The notes beneath the pieces are model-generated. The model saw only the letters and a list, made by a program, of their open reading frames with translations. It ran no database searches and had not been told where the DNA came from. Shown in pieces: positions 4,240-5,479 of a stretch of 5,479 bases of DNA. This DNA is from Acidobacteriaceae bacterium. GTDB taxonomy: Bacteria > Acidobacteriota > Terriglobia > Terriglobales > Acidobacteriaceae. Each line of letters starts with the position of its first letter. The stretch's first letter is position 1. The position numbers were made by a program, and so were the translations under genes. Location: positions 16,663 through 22,141 of the forward strand of contig PLKU01000185.1 in assembly GCA_003140705.1 (NCBI GenBank). The letters run 5' to 3'.

Positions 4240-5479
4240 ATGGCTAGATTTGGCTGCTTAGTCCTTTTTCTCTCTGTGGCGATGCATTCATTGCCAATTC
4301 TGGCGCAAGGTAGTGATACCGCCTCCGCCTCTGCTTTGCATTTCCCGAATTCTCTCCTGCGACCGCGAATTGCGGGAGCTATTGACGATTCGTCATTGAT
4401 CACTCTGCGCGGCAACACTCACCCACTTGCGCGACCGGAATTCGACCAAGGCCAGGCGCCGATATCCATGCCGGCCAACCGCCTGGCGCTGGTACTCGCG
4501 CGCAGTACTCAGCAGGAAGCCAACCTGCAGACCTACCTCCAGTCTGTGCAGGATGCAAACTCTCCAAACTACCGCAAATTCCTCAGCCCCGACCAGTTCG
4601 GCCAACGGTTCGGTGTTGGGGACTCAGATATTCAGGCCATTCAGGGCTGGCTCGCGAGCCAGGGATTCACCGTCAGTAAAGTGGCCAAGGGGCGCATGGC
4701 AATTGAGTTCTCCGGCACGGTTGGCCAGGTGCAGAGCGCCTTTCACACGTCCATTCACAGCTACCTGGTCAATGGGGAGCAACATTGGGCCAACGCCACC
4801 GATCCGCAGATTCCAGCTGCCCTGTCGCCGGTTGTCGCCGGCATTGCTTCCCTCAATAACTTCAAGCCCAAAGCACAGTCCGTTCGCGGGCCAAGTGGCA
4901 TTTACAACGCGCAGGACCACACGATTACCCCGTCCTATACCACCGGCACTGCAGCCAACAGCTATTACATCTTTCTTGGCCCGGCTGACGCGGCCACAAT
5001 TTACAGCACTCCCACGGTGCTCAACCCCAATTTCTCCGGCACGGCATACGATGGCACAGGGGTCACCATCGGAATCGCCGGCGACTCCAACATCAACGTC
5101 ACTCAGAATGCCAACTATCGTGCCACCTTTGGGCTCGCTCCGAAGGCGACCAAGGTTGTTGTCGACGGCACGGACCCCGGCGAAAACGGCGATGCCCTTG
5201 AGGCATATCTCGACACCGAAGTCGCCGGCGGAATAGCACCTAATGCCAACGTAATTCTCTACACAGCATCTGACACCTCCTACGAGCCGGGTCTGTTCCT
5301 CGCGATCCAGCGCGCGCTCGACGACAACCAGGCCGACATCCTGAATGTGAGCTTCGGCGAATGTGAGCCGGGCCAGGGCGCCGCAGGCAATCAGCAGATC
5401 ATGAACATGTGGGAACAGGCCGCCGCCCAAGGCATTTCTGTGACAGTTTCGTCGGGCGACAGCGGCTCCGCTGGGTGCG
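4240..5479 (+). CDS. Secreted sedolisin-type peptidase (S53, pro-kumamolisin-like), N-terminal part
   Basis: The frame runs open to the right edge (413 complete codons). Counting from ATG 4240, residues 1-25 are a signal peptide (MARFGCLVLFLSVAMHSLPILA, then QGS). Residues ~58-208 match the pro-kumamolisin activation domain: DQGQAP, LALVLARS, SPNYRKFLSPDQFGQRFG, WLASQGFTV, IEFSGTVGQVQSAFHTSIHSY and PVVAGIASL. A linker of ~35 residues leads to the catalytic domain, starting near FLGPADAATIYS. The acidic pair of the S53 Ser-Glu-Asp triad is seen in EAYLDTEVAGGIAPNA as Glu321 and Asp325. The oxyanion-hole Asp is Asp407 in SSGDSGS. The nucleophile Ser (SGTS motif) must lie beyond the window. Family members are acid-active endopeptidases secreted as zymogens that remove their own propeptide, so a role in extracellular protein breakdown is inferred. 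ATGs at 4207 and 4192 are in frame after a stop at 4159. None has a good ribosome binding site; 4240 gives the most typical signal peptide. Confidence 0.94.
   Translation, partial: MARFGCLVLFLSVAMHSLPILAQGSDTASASALHFPNSLLRPRIAGAIDDSSLITLRGNTHPLARPEFDQGQAPISMPANRLALVLARSTQQEANLQTYLQSVQDANSPNYRKFLSPDQFGQRFGVGDSDIQAIQGWLASQGFTVSKVAKGRMAIEFSGTVGQVQSAFHTSIHSYLVNGEQHWANATDPQIPAALSPVVAGIASLNNFKPKAQSVRGPSGIYNAQDHTITPSYTTGTAANSYYIFLGPADAATIYSTPTVLNPNFSGTAYDGTGVTIGIAGDSNINVTQNANYRATFGLAPKATKVVVDGTDPGENGDALEAYLDTEVAGGIAPNANVILYTASDTSYEPGLFLAIQRALDDNQADILNVSFGECEPGQGAAGNQQIMNMWEQAAAQGISVTVSSGDSGSAGC

Noticed and set aside
4427..5236. Plus-strand 269-codon frame overlapping the sedolisin
   Set aside because: It is the shifted frame of the protease gene. 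Its Pro/Arg/Ser/Thr-rich composition is typical of a shadow reading.
4624..5430. Long minus-strand open frame (268 codons) across the sedolisin gene
   Set aside because: It lies entirely opposite clear pro-kumamolisin and S53 catalytic sequence. Long antisense frames are expected in GC-rich genes.

Overview
The window reads as an ordinary chromosomal stretch of a moderately GC-rich soil-type bacterium. The best guess is an Acidobacteriota member (Terriglobia / Acidobacteriales). That is inferred from the gene mix: a DUF3300 exported protein, a SnoaL/DUF4440 exported protein, an ABM-domain protein and a large secreted sedolisin (S53) protease, all families that are abundant in that phylum. No rRNA, marker intergenic sequence or database match was available to confirm it.

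Layout. Positions 1-662 (minus strand) hold the N-terminal part of a DUF3300 protein that runs off the left edge. A 256-bp divergent intergenic region (663-918) follows, containing an inverted repeat near the DUF3300 start and a terminator-like hairpin in the purA leader. Then come, all on the plus strand: purA (919-2241, complete adenylosuccinate synthetase), a small ABM-domain monooxygenase-like protein (2306-2593), a DUF4440/SnoaL-like exported protein (about 2735-3277), a small two-helix membrane protein of unknown function (3598-3939), and the N-terminal ~413 residues of a secreted sedolisin-type serine-carboxyl peptidase (about 4240 to the right edge). The gaps 3278-3597 and 3940-4239 hold only weak hairpins and one candidate micro-ORF. 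No tRNA, rRNA, CRISPR, insertion sequence or attachment site was seen.

How the genes relate. purA is a housekeeping gene of AMP synthesis, and the 64-bp gap to the ABM gene allows co-transcription. The later genes are spaced by 140-320 bp and probably have their own promoters; a TTGACC/TACTAT pair lies just ahead of the DUF4440 gene. Three of the six products (DUF3300, DUF4440, sedolisin) carry export signals and a fourth is a membrane protein, so apart from purA and the ABM gene the window encodes envelope or secreted functions. Nothing ties them into one pathway.

I found no convincing new multi-gene system. The most useful leads are the terminator-like hairpin between the divergent DUF3300 start and purA (possible attenuation of purA) and the unnamed small membrane protein with a conserved-looking HGTVVY loop.
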